The notes beneath the pieces were generated by a model. That model saw only the letters and a list, made by a program, of their open reading frames with translations, was not told where the DNA came from and made no database searches. A stretch of DNA of 64,000 nucleotides from Saccharomycopsis phalli (lineage: Eukaryota > Ascomycota > Saccharomycetes > Ascoideales > Saccharomycopsidaceae), in NCBI GenBank assembly GCA_020342235.1, contig CP073217.1:1116001-1180000 (forward strand), in the 5' to 3' direction. A program made the position numbers and the translations under genes. How positions within the stretch are numbered: the stretch's first letter is position 1; every line of letters starts with the position of its first letter. Positions 50,287-59,338 of the stretch are shown here, in pieces.

Positions 50287-51876
50287 CTAAGCATCAATCA
50301 AATTCTCATCTGGCTTTTCTTGGTCTTCCTCGCTTCTGTCCCTGTCATAAAACTCGGCCAAGATCTTTGGTGAAATTCTGTTCAACAATTCCTTTGGATA
50401 AATTCTCAACAACGACCATGCCTGATCCAAGGACTCGAAAATAGTTCTGTTCTCATATGCCCCTTGCGAAATAAAAGTCTTTTCAAACTTCTCCAAAAAC
50501 TCCAAGGACAATTTGTCTTCTGTAGATAACGCCTCCTCACCCACAACAGCCTTCATGGCAGCCGCGTCTCTTCCAATAGCATACTTGGCATACAATTGGT
50601 TAGAAACATCACCGTGGTCCTTTCTGGTCATCCCTTCACCAATGGCACTCTTCATTAATCTGGACAACGATGGTAACACATTGATTGGTGGGTAAATACC
50701 TCTATTGTCCAATTGTCTATCAATCGAAATTTGTCCCTCGGTAATATAACCAGTCAAATCTGGAATTGGATGGGTGATATCATCGTTAGGCATGGTCAAA
50801 ATTGGAATTTGAGTAATAGACCCGTTTCTACCTTCCACTCGTCCAGCCCGCTCATAGATGGTAGACAAATCAGTGTACATATAACCCGGGTATCCTCTTC
50901 TACCAGGAACTTCTTCTCTAGCAGCAGAGACTTCTCTCAAAGCGTCAGCATACGAAGACATGTCGGTTAAGATCGTCAACACGTGACGCTCGGTCTGATA
51001 AGCCAAATATTCAGCAGTGGTTAACGCCAATCTTGGAGTAATAATTCTTTCAATAGTTGGGTCATTGGCCAAGTTAAGGAACAAGGCAGTTCTCTCCAAT
51101 GATCCGTTCTCCTCGAAATCTTGCTTGAAAAATCTGGAAGTCTCCAAGTTCACACCCATGGCAGCAAAGACAATAGAAAAGTTTTCTTCGTGTCCATCAT
51201 GGACATCTTTAGTAGGACGAACCAATCCTGCTTGTCTGCAGATCTGAGCGGCAATCTCATTGTGTGGCAACCCAGAAGCAGAGAAGATAGGAATCTTCTG
51301 GCCTCTGGCAATAGAATTCATGGTGTCAATAGCAGAAATACCAGTAGAAATCATTTCCTCTGGATAGATTCTGGCGTATGGATTTATAGGCGACCCGTTA
51401 ATATCTAAGTAGTCTTCGGCGAACACCTTTGGCCCGCTGTCAATTGGTCTACCAGAACCATCAAAGATTCTTCCCAACATGTCCTCAGAGACAGGTAATT
51501 TGAAACTCTGGCCCGTGAACTCAACCCGGGTTTTCTTGACATCAATTCCGGAAGTACCCTCAAACACTTGAACGATCGCCTTATCTCCCCGTACCTCCAA
51601 AACTTGACCAGCACGAGCACTTCCATCTGGCAAAGTCAAATTAACAATTTCATTATAAGTAGGGAACTTGACATTCTCCAAAATAACCAAAGGCCCGTTA
51701 ACACCTCCAACTGTATTATAGTTAAGACGTGGCTTGATTTTGAAGCTATCAACAAGCGCTTTCTTATTCAACTCATCTACCAGTTAGTTATTTCCCAAAA
51801 GCCAAGACAATTAAGTTCTCTGCTACTATATGACATTTTACTTACAGAGTTCCTTGTTTGATAATGTGGCAGCCAT
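50287..51876 (-). CDS. VMA2: V-ATPase V1 subunit B (VMA2), one intron
   Basis: Spliced: exon 1 51876-51846 (31 nt), intron 51777-51845 (69 nt; GTAAGT donor, TAACTAAC branch close to a TAG acceptor), exon 2 51776-50287. The product is 506 residues. Exon 1 gives [11 protein letters not shown]; exon 2 continues [20 protein letters not shown]. The body is near-identical to S. cerevisiae Vma2: [95 protein letters not shown]. The tail is acidic. It forms the non-catalytic nucleotide-binding subunit of the V1 sector. Confidence 0.96.
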
Positions 51877-52210
51877 GACGTTTATAAAAGTACTTGAACA
51901 GTCCCTTTGTAAATCCAGAACTGATACTTGGTGTAATTTCAATTTGCTAACGTGCAGTTACCCGGTTTAAGAACCCAGGCATGAGTCTGCAAACAAGATG
52001 CAGTGAGAATTGTCATTTTTACTTTGAAGACATTATCTTAGTTAATTTACGGAATATTCCAGCAGTTTCGTCATAAATTGAGTGGGGTCTTGGAAGTTGT
52101 AGCGTACATCAATTTCTTTGGCTTGCTTCTAACTCTTGGGCAGCCAATGTCCTTGTCTTGTAACCTTTGTACAGCCAATACCCTTGGTTGTATTATATCC
52201 TTGGAGCAGA
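51877..52210. other. VMA2 promoter side and MSL1-like 3' side
   Basis: 334 bp between VMA2 and the U2B''-like gene, both on the minus strand. No coding frame is credible here and no motif stands out. Confidence 0.6.
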
Positions 52211-52917
52211 CTATTTCTTTGCATATGTTATTATAACTTTTTGGTTATTTATTTTCAATCCCTCGGTCACGCCTCTGACAAATACAGCATCCTCTTCCGT
52301 CTCATATTCTATAAACCCCACATTCCTTACCTTTACCAATCGTATTTCCACAAACCCATTATATTTATTGAAAATATCAGTAAGCTGCTCCGAAGTAATA
52401 TCATTTGGCAAATTCTGGACCAATAGCACTTTATTTGGAGGTAAGGCTGACAAGTCAATCTTGGACTTTTTATGTCGCGTTTTCGTCGTGACTTCTTGAA
52501 GCTGTCGCTTATTGTTGGCGACTGTTTTCTTTTCGCGTCGCTCTTTTAGATATTCCTCATACTTCTCTTGGGGTAATTTCCTCTCCATTGCGGCATCCGA
52601 GTCTTTCTTGGCCAAGGAAATGTCCGGTGACTCTCCAAAGATTTTAAAGCCATTCTTTTCAATTTCATTTTTAAAATGGTCAATACATTGCTGGCATTTT
52701 TCCGTACTTTCCAAGGCGATAAACGCCTGTCCTTTCATTTTCAAGTTCTTGTGGGCAGTAATCGATAACACAGGCCCCCATTTCTCATTTTCAAATATGC
52801 TCAGCAACTCTTTCTTGAGAGTGTTTACTGAAACCTTTTCGTTGAGATTCCTCAAGTATATCCTAAAATTAGTAAAGAAAACGGCATGAAAGCAGGTTCC
52901 ACTTACGTTGAAGTCAT
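52211..52917 (-). CDS. MSL1: U2B''/U1A-family snRNP protein (MSL1-like), one intron
   Basis: Spliced: exon 1 52917-52907 (11 nt), intron 52863-52906 (44 nt; GTAAGT, TACTAAT, TTTTAG), exon 2 52862-52211. The product is 220 residues. The joined start is MTSTIYLRNLNEKVSVNTLK, matching the IYI-NLN-K-start of U1A/U2B''. RRM1 about 4-85 with RNP1-like MKGQAFIAL; a basic linker (KERREKKTVANNKRQ); RRM2 about 147-220 (VLLVQNLPNDITSEQL, RNVGFIEYETEEDA). Two RRMs separate it from the single-RRM S. cerevisiae Msl1, and resemble the metazoan SNF/U1A/U2B'' form. Whether it binds U2 or U1 (Mud1 role) is not decided here. Confidence 0.85.
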
Positions 52918-53086
52918 TGCTAGCTAGCTCTCAATGTAATTTCCAACGCAAAACATGCAATACATCCGCCAATTTGGTATACTCCGCCGATTGAGAGAAT
53001 GCCTGCAAGATTACTGATTATGGGACTAATCTCAAATGGTACGGGTAACACATGAGTATGTATGGGCCCAAAGTTAGCTTGCCATC

Positions 53087-53983
53087 ATGACAGGTGCAAA
53101 CAGCTTGAAGATAGTGGACCCTAACCCTATTGAAGAAGATGAGGTACCAGGAGTACCAAGGACACCGCGTTTTGGAGTTCGATTGAATTCGGTTTTGCTG
53201 GCTCTTGGTACTTGCCAAAAATATTCGAGTTACATCTTTTCGGTATTCTTTCTCGTGCATGGAGTGAACGTGTTGGCTGCTCCGTCTGTTGACTTGGAAT
53301 TGGCCGAAGAAATCATGATGATGGCGCGAGATGTTTACCAGCAGGAGTACTTTGAAAAAGTGGTTATATATGGCAGTTTGATTGTGCATGTTGCCTCTGG
53401 GATCTTGAAGAGGGTGCTTGGGTACTACTCGAAACCATCGAAACCTAGGCAAAAAAAGACCAACAACAATGATGTGAATTTGCACAAGTCAATCAAGCTC
53501 AATTTGCGCACCAACGACTATGAAATTAATGACGACTCTACTGGTTTAGGCGGCTGGTTTTCCATCTTCAATGTCGGCTTGAGACGGTCGGTGACTACCA
53601 GGTTAGGACTTACGCCGGTACAATTTGCTGGGTACATGCTTTTGCCTGCTTTGACTTACCATATAGTCGGCGAACGAGTAATGCCGTTAATTGTAGATGG
53701 GGATTCATCGTTGGTGAGTTTGAAATTTGTGTCACACACGTTGAATGCAAACAAGTTGGTGGTGTATTCTGGGTTTGCGGTGTTGATTTACGCGGGGCTT
53801 TACCATATAATTGGAGGATGGCTAAAGTGGCTAAAGATATACCTGATAAAAAGAAAAAACTTTTACTTCTTGCTCATTAACAGCTTGACTGTTTTGGGGA
53901 TGTATAGTTTATACTCTGTTTCGACATTTGGAAAGGCTGCTGGAAGTATTGGCAAGGCCTTTGATCTGTATGCAATTTGGTAA
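53087..53983 (+). CDS. MCP1: MCP1-type mitochondrial outer-membrane lipid homeostasis protein
   Basis: 298 residues. Five or so hydrophobic segments. The DUF1691-type repeat is seen twice: about 33-115 (SVLLALGTCQKYSSYIFSVFFLVHG ... VVIYGSLIVHVASGILKRV) and about 180-255 (LTPVQFAGYMLLPALTYHIVGERVMP ... VYSGFAVLIYAGLYHIIGGW). The histidines in HVASG and YHIIGGW are the conserved positions. S. cerevisiae Mcp1 suppresses loss of ER-mitochondria tethers and works with Vps13. Divergent from the snRNP gene (169 bp between start codons). Confidence 0.82.
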   Translation: MTGANSLKIVDPNPIEEDEVPGVPRTPRFGVRLNSVLLALGTCQKYSSYIFSVFFLVHGVNVLAAPSVDLELAEEIMMMARDVYQQEYFEKVVIYGSLIVHVASGILKRVLGYYSKPSKPRQKKTNNNDVNLHKSIKLNLRTNDYEINDDSTGLGGWFSIFNVGLRRSVTTRLGLTPVQFAGYMLLPALTYHIVGERVMPLIVDGDSSLVSLKFVSHTLNANKLVVYSGFAVLIYAGLYHIIGGWLKWLKIYLIKRKNFYFLLINSLTVLGMYSLYSVSTFGKAAGSIGKAFDLYAIW

Positions 53984-54185
53984 TTATCGAGTATATTGCT
54001 AACAGGAGTTTGAATATATTTCAACAAAACCTTTCAACAAAATCTTTTTAAAAAAATCTTTCAACAAAATCTTTTCAACACAATCTTAATATTTACCACC
54101 ATACTACAACCAATTATGATGGCCCATGTAGCTGGTATACCTTGTATGATCCATTTCAGCGGGCCATTACAAAATTTTCAGCTCC
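53984..54185. repeat. Short imperfect CTTTCAACAAAAT repeats
   Basis: Within the 202-bp spacer, 54019-54086 has about four imperfect copies of TTTCAACAAAATCTTT separated by A/T runs. It forms the 3' flank of MCP1 and 5' flank of GEP3. Confidence 0.6.
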
Positions 54186-56051
54186 ATGATTAGGCTTCGG
54201 GGTATAGCACAGACACTACGGCTAGTGAACAGGCATTCGTTTCCTTTGCCTGGTGTACGTAGTTTCAGTCTTCAGGATAAGCTCAGCGTGCTATCCAAGG
54301 GCCAGACGTGTACTTCCTGTGGAATTAAACTCCAAGTTAGCGATAAAGAGGCCCCGGGTTACATCGACTCAAGGGTACTAAAGCGAGAGAATATTCAGTT
54401 TAAACGGGAGTCCGACTTGGTGTATGAAAACTTGTACAGTGGATTGTCCGAGGAGGATCGGAAACTATTGACAAATGGAACAGGCGCTGTTAATGATCAG
54501 CCCAAGGAAGAGGAGCCCGAATTGGTGAGTTGCACTAGATGTCACGACGCATTACACCACAACACGTACTTTGACCTTGAGAAGGCGCCCAAATCGACCA
54601 TCGAGGGCATTCTAGCTAGCCCTGAGTTTGTAAGAGCCAAAGACTCGGCGGTTGTATATCATATTGTGTCGGCAGCAGACTTTCCTCTTACGTTGAACTT
54701 GACCAGTTTGGTAAGCAAGGTTGCGAATCCGGGCCGATTGCGGTTTGTGATAAACAAGAGCGACATGCTTTTCAACCACGAGTCGTTTTTGAATAAGTTC
54801 GGGGTGAGCTACTTTGTTGGTGTCTTGAATCAGTTTATTCGCATTTGCCATGAAACCGGACACTTGAAGGAGCCGTTTGAGGTGACGGCCGATCAAGTTA
54901 TTTTGATAAGTGCCAAAAAGGGGTGGAACATTGGTTATTTGTATAGCACGATTCCGTTGAGAAAGCCAGTGTTCTTTGTCGGGGAAGCAAATGTCGGCAA
55001 GTCGTCCATCATCAACAGTCTTTTGCGGTATGATCGTAACAAGAGCCGAAAACCGCGCAAAGACAATGGGCCAGCGGCCTTTGTTCTTCCGGGCACCACC
55101 CAGGATATTTTGAGGTACGAGATCAAGGACTCCAAGGCGGTTATCAACGACTTGCCGGGGTACAATAATGACTATTGCTTGTATACGATGCTCAAGCCTA
55201 GCTGGATCAAGCACTTGTCCAAGGCGGAGAACGAAAAGCTTCAAAAGGACCGGACGCGGGCCAGACAGAATTACAAGGACACCAAGTACGTTTCGATTGT
55301 CGACAAGGACTGCTATTCGCTTGGTGGCATTTTGTTTCTTGTTGGACCTGCAGGTTCCGTCACACAGGTACGCACGAGCATCCACGAGAAAGGGTACAAG
55401 TACTCTGATTTGTCAAAGGCATTGGGTGTTTGCAACGATCCGCCGGTAGCCATGGAAAAATTTGTGGGGGTCTTGCCTGGGAAATTGGAGCTCAATAACC
55501 TACAGCGATATGTGATTCCTCCGTTTTATGGGAGCGTGGACTTGGTAATAAAAGGACTAGGGTACATTACGATAACCCCCACAAAAAGTCTCAGCCGGGC
55601 AGATGATCAAAATCCGCGTGACGAGATCTTGGCATTGGCGACGAATAATCTATACGAGTTGTATGCGCCGCGGGGGCTTGAGTTCTGCATCCGGGAGAAT
55701 GTCGACGGGTATTTGATAAAAAAGACCAAAACGCTGGAATTCAGAAAGGCTAAGCAGCCTAGGCGCGTGGGAAACAAAATACAAAGGGGCGAAGTGATTT
55801 TCAGCAAGACCGTGAAACCTGTCATTGACCGCAAGAAAATCTACTCGCAACTATTCAATGTGCCTATGCAGGAGTCAGACATTGGCCAGTGGTACTTGAA
55901 CAACGTTAGCAGGGACGTGAAAGTCGAGAGTAAAAAAGATAGTAGAGGCCGGATAAAGCCCGAGTACCGAAATATGGCCAACAAGGACATTGACAAGGAC
56001 ACGTTCAAGTCCTCGGTTAGGGAACACTACTGGAGGGACTTAGTGAGATGA
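54186..56051 (+). CDS. GEP3: GEP3/MTG3, circularly permuted GTPase (YqeH-like), mitochondrial
   Basis: 621 residues. A basic N-terminus (MIRLRGIAQTLRLVNRHSF) suits mitochondrial import. A CTSC/CTRC zinc ribbon (Cys42, 45, 116, 119) precedes a GTPase with permuted motif order: G4 NKSD (190-193), G5 SAKK (242), G1 GEANVGKSS (266-274), the G2 Thr in PGTTQD (about 304) and G3 DLPG (323-326). Permutation is typical of the YqeH/Mtg3 family. Family role: small mitochondrial ribosomal subunit assembly and 15S rRNA maturation. A Lys-rich C-terminus (about 560-620) could bind RNA. Confidence 0.92.
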   Translation: MIRLRGIAQTLRLVNRHSFPLPGVRSFSLQDKLSVLSKGQTCTSCGIKLQVSDKEAPGYIDSRVLKRENIQFKRESDLVYENLYSGLSEEDRKLLTNGTGAVNDQPKEEEPELVSCTRCHDALHHNTYFDLEKAPKSTIEGILASPEFVRAKDSAVVYHIVSAADFPLTLNLTSLVSKVANPGRLRFVINKSDMLFNHESFLNKFGVSYFVGVLNQFIRICHETGHLKEPFEVTADQVILISAKKGWNIGYLYSTIPLRKPVFFVGEANVGKSSIINSLLRYDRNKSRKPRKDNGPAAFVLPGTTQDILRYEIKDSKAVINDLPGYNNDYCLYTMLKPSWIKHLSKAENEKLQKDRTRARQNYKDTKYVSIVDKDCYSLGGILFLVGPAGSVTQVRTSIHEKGYKYSDLSKALGVCNDPPVAMEKFVGVLPGKLELNNLQRYVIPPFYGSVDLVIKGLGYITITPTKSLSRADDQNPRDEILALATNNLYELYAPRGLEFCIRENVDGYLIKKTKTLEFRKAKQPRRVGNKIQRGEVIFSKTVKPVIDRKKIYSQLFNVPMQESDIGQWYLNNVSRDVKVESKKDSRGRIKPEYRNMANKDIDKDTFKSSVREHYWRDLVR

Positions 56052-56505
56052 GCCAGGGTTTTGGGCCTAAGATAGGATTGCGCACAGGCATTAAATGCCC
56101 ATTGTCAGTGTAAACGCTAAAATGCTTGTATTCAAATAAATTCCCTCACCATGGAGTGCGTGATGATCTTACCAGTACAGCTCCGCCTCGTTCACAACCA
56201 AGGGCCCTAGACTTATTCAAATGGCACATTGAAAAATGTGTTTTTTTTTTTCAGTCAATAGGCCGCAGATGAGTGACCGCATGCCGGCAATTTGGCACAG
56301 GAATACATGTTTCACCTGTTTACTCTTGTACGTAGCAAGAATGCACTTGCTCCGCCCAAACTAGCATCTGATCAACAAGGCGCTGCGTTTTTCTTGGCAC
56401 TTTTGACATGTGGGTCCTCGCCCATTAACTTGCTTCTCGTCTCAATATATATTTCGTACGGGTTCCTGGTGCTAGTATTAGAAAAAAAAAATACTTTCCT
56501 TTATA
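56052..56505. other. Promoter region of the RCN1-like gene
   Basis: 454 bp. A poly-T tract at about 56243-56252 and a poly-A tract at about 56484-56490 near the start codon; otherwise no motif or frame of note. Confidence 0.55.
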
Positions 56506-57090
56506 ATGAGCACATCTATATTAAGCCCAACCAATACATTTTGCGCCTCGCCTCTCAACCAACGACCACGAACCACAATAATAGTCAACAACCTCAGCCC
56601 TGAAATATTCCAAAAGAGTCGGCAGACAGGCTTGTCCATTGCCGATGAAATGAAGGTGCTTATCATGAACTACAACACCAGCATTGCCAACGAGATATGC
56701 CACTTTTCCAACTTACCCACCTGGCAACGAATTGTCATCGTGTTGAAGAACGAGCGCATTGCTGCGGAGATCCAGCACTTGCTACAAGACAAGTACCCTC
56801 AGTTGAACGTGAAGTTATCCGAAACCTTGATACGGCGAAACAGCAGCAGCCACCTAAATATCACCGGACCATCTGGTAACCAAGACCATACAGGAACACA
56901 CGCAGACTGCTTCATCAAAAACTATTCCGAGCCGTTGCCTACAAAGATTGTGCCCTGTGGCACCGAGAACAGAACCACCAAGATGCTACTAAAGTCAATG
57001 GACTTAAAACTTGACACTTCGGTGGCGTCGGACGACTCGTCTACATCGCCGGTCAGTCCCTCAATTACGTTGGACAATTATGATTTATAA
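56506..57090 (+). CDS. RCN1: Calcipressin-like protein (RCN1 family), diverged
   Basis: 194 residues. An RRM-like core begins TTIIVNNLS (about 23) and includes LPTWQRIVIVLKNERIAAEI (about 70-90), which aligns with the (L)PxFxRIxIxF-N segment of calcipressins, followed by VKLSETLI. The usual SPPxSPP signature of calcineurin regulators is only present as SPVSPSITLD at the C-terminus, so the assignment rests on the RRM core. Calcipressins bind and modulate calcineurin. I am moderately sure; an unrelated RRM-fold protein is the alternative. Confidence 0.55.
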   Translation: MSTSILSPTNTFCASPLNQRPRTTIIVNNLSPEIFQKSRQTGLSIADEMKVLIMNYNTSIANEICHFSNLPTWQRIVIVLKNERIAAEIQHLLQDKYPQLNVKLSETLIRRNSSSHLNITGPSGNQDHTGTHADCFIKNYSEPLPTKIVPCGTENRTTKMLLKSMDLKLDTSVASDDSSTSPVSPSITLDNYDL

Positions 57091-57246
57091 AAACTTGTAT
57101 AGACTAAAAACATTGAATAAATTGCCCCGGTAGAATTCCACCCCACGTACATTGGCGAACATGCCGTAACCACAACAGCCCCGCTGTTACCCGGACGCAG
57201 ATGTCATTTCATCCAACAATCTTGTGGGGAATCAATCCATCTTCGA

Positions 57247-58701
57247 ATGACCGAAATCGAGCAGGCAGGTCAGTCGATTAACCAGAATGGCGATTATCTG
57301 AAGCGCAAGCGGAAGAAGAAGGTGCAGGTCGCCTGTGTGTTTTGCCGGAGATCCCACATGATATGCGATGATAACCGGCCGTGCACTCGATGTGTTAAGC
57401 GAAACATATCGCACTTGTGCCGTGACGAGCCGATAAATTCCAAGGTCAAGAAGCCTAGAGGCAGTGAGGCCGATCTGGAGGCTGAGATGCATCATGGGTT
57501 AGAGGAAGATGAGTCCGAGATGCTTGAGATGCGGACCAAAACCGATACTGACGACGTGAAGCCAATACTAAACGAGCAGGTTGGCCAGGAGATGAAGACA
57601 AGCATCCCCATGGACCAGAACTCGTTCCAGAATATGTATCCGTACAATGGGAACAGCAATATCCGCAGCAATCCGTCCAGTATGTCACTATTGGCCCAGC
57701 TACATCCGTTCAGCAACCAGGCTCAGCCGTTTTTCTTCTCTGAGCACGCCAACTCGGAGTTCAGCTCTTTAAACGAGTTCTTGTCCATGATTGATGACCC
57801 TGAGGTGGTGAGCAGTGTCAATAACCAGTACTCAAAAGGACTCTCGCAACACAACAGTTTTGGCGACTTGCTGGGGTTCAACGACGTGAACTTCGATCAA
57901 ATACAGGGGCAGATATTCGGCACCCAGCAGCCTCAGACACAGTTGCCACAGCCCGAGCCCCAGCAGCATGATGTAAGCAAGGGCATCAAGCCCAACCCAA
58001 TAGCAGATACAAAGGTGAACCCGGAAACACGCACAGAGATGATCTCAGATAGTGCCAAGGACAAGTTTTTCCTTACTGCTGCGGACCCGTCGACGGAAAT
58101 CACGCCTGAGGAGCGGTTGAAGCAGGTGATCAAGGCCAAGTTGGACGCGGGGTTGCTTCAGCCGTACAACTACGCCAAGGGCTATGCGCGACTACAAGAC
58201 TACATGGACAATTATATGAATCAGCAGTCGCGGCAGCGGATCTTGAAGCCGCTCTCTATTTTCCGGCCTGCTTTCCGAGCCATTGCACGGACGCTCAAGG
58301 ACGTGGACTTGGTGCTTGTGGAAGAGGCGTTTGAGCGGATGATGTTGGACTACGACCGGGTGTTTACATCGATGGCGATCCCCGCCTGTTTATGGAGGCG
58401 GACAGGCGAGATATATAGAGGCAACAAGGAGTTTGCGCAGTTGGTGGAGGTCAACTCCGAGGCACTCAAGGATGGGAAGTTGACCATCTATGAGTTAATG
58501 TCGGAGGAGAGCGCCGTCAACTTTTGGGAGAAGTATGGGGCAATTGCGTTTGACAAGGGCCAGAAGGCGGTGCTTACGAGCTGCAATCTCCGGACAAAGG
58601 ACGGAAGAAAGAGGAAGTCGTGCTGTTTTAGTTTTACTATACGCCGTGACCGGTACAATATTCCTAGTGTAATTGTTGGGAACTTTATACCTGTGGACTG
58701 A
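57247..58701 (+). CDS. RDS2: RDS2, Zn2Cys6 regulator of gluconeogenesis and drug tolerance
   Basis: 484 residues. Zn2Cys6 cluster at 30-58 (CVFCRRSHMICDDNRPCTRC ... C58, spacing x2-x6-x5-x2-x8) after a basic N-terminal stretch. A mid-region has SEHANSEFSSLNEFLSMI; the C-terminal half is nearly colinear with S. cerevisiae Rds2 (FFLTAADPSTEITPEERLK, AGLLQPYNYAKGYARLQDYM, RPAFRAIARTLKDVDLVLVE, PACLWRRTGEIYRGNKEF with PAS-like fold, SCCFSFTIRRDRYNIPSVIVG). Rds2 with Ert1 activates PCK1/FBP1 on non-fermentable carbon sources. The minisatellite follows 78 bp after the stop. Confidence 0.94.
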   Translation: MTEIEQAGQSINQNGDYLKRKRKKKVQVACVFCRRSHMICDDNRPCTRCVKRNISHLCRDEPINSKVKKPRGSEADLEAEMHHGLEEDESEMLEMRTKTDTDDVKPILNEQVGQEMKTSIPMDQNSFQNMYPYNGNSNIRSNPSSMSLLAQLHPFSNQAQPFFFSEHANSEFSSLNEFLSMIDDPEVVSSVNNQYSKGLSQHNSFGDLLGFNDVNFDQIQGQIFGTQQPQTQLPQPEPQQHDVSKGIKPNPIADTKVNPETRTEMISDSAKDKFFLTAADPSTEITPEERLKQVIKAKLDAGLLQPYNYAKGYARLQDYMDNYMNQQSRQRILKPLSIFRPAFRAIARTLKDVDLVLVEEAFERMMLDYDRVFTSMAIPACLWRRTGEIYRGNKEFAQLVEVNSEALKDGKLTIYELMSEESAVNFWEKYGAIAFDKGQKAVLTSCNLRTKDGRKRKSCCFSFTIRRDRYNIPSVIVGNFIPVD

Positions 58702-59338
58702 GGGCTTGATTCGATGGAGTTTTCTTTGGTTCGGCTCAATGTATTTTAGCTGGATGCTGTCCGTGATTCGGTGTTATCCTATGACTTTGTTATCTATGAC
58801 TTTGTTATCTATGACTTCTATCATCTATGACTTTTGTTATCTATGACTTCTATCATCTATGACTTTTGTTATCTATGACTTCTATCATCTATGACTTTTG
58901 TTATCTATGACTTCTATCATCTATGACTTTTGTTATCTATGACTTCTATCATCCATGACTTCTATCATCCATGACTTCTATCATCCATGACTTCTATCAT
59001 CCATGACATCTATCATCTATGACTTTTGTTATATCCTTTCTCGTTATATATGTATGCATGCTTAGTCGCCATATCATGTCGTCTGCTGCGACTCGCCTAC
59101 CAAATACCTATGTAGGAACGACATTTCACTAGCCATGACAATTACACTCAGATACAAATCATAATTAGCCGTCATCAAAGCATGCCCACCAATCTCCAGA
59201 TAGTACATGTGCTACGCTTGGTGATCCGCATCTATTCCCTGCCAATGTACCCATTTCCTGGGCAAACTCCCGTACGCTGTATTACCCGCCCGTACGCGCC
59301 CGCGAGATGAAATATTACTCAGTTGTATCTACGTTAAC
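58702..59338. other. RDS2-TAF5 intergenic region with a minisatellite
   Basis: 637 bp containing the 16-bp array at 58779-59032 and about 300 bp of TAF5 promoter with several GTACGCGCCC-type G/C-rich strings. No coding frame. Confidence 0.7.
58779..59032. repeat. 16-bp minisatellite with 32-bp higher-order pattern
   Basis: About 16 units of CTATGACTTCTATCAT or CTATGACTTTTGTTAT. In the centre the two types alternate strictly, giving a 32-bp higher-order unit; toward the right CCATGACTTCTATCAT copies predominate. The array starts with 15-bp copies (CTATGACTTTGTTAT) and ends in TTGTTATATCC. Confidence 0.93.

Noticed and set aside
54612-55385. 257-codon frame antisense to GEP3
   Set aside because: Fully inside the conserved GTPase gene; no recognisable features.
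58779-59032. Possible CRISPR array
   Set aside because: Units are directly contiguous without unique spacers and the host is a yeast; this is a minisatellite.
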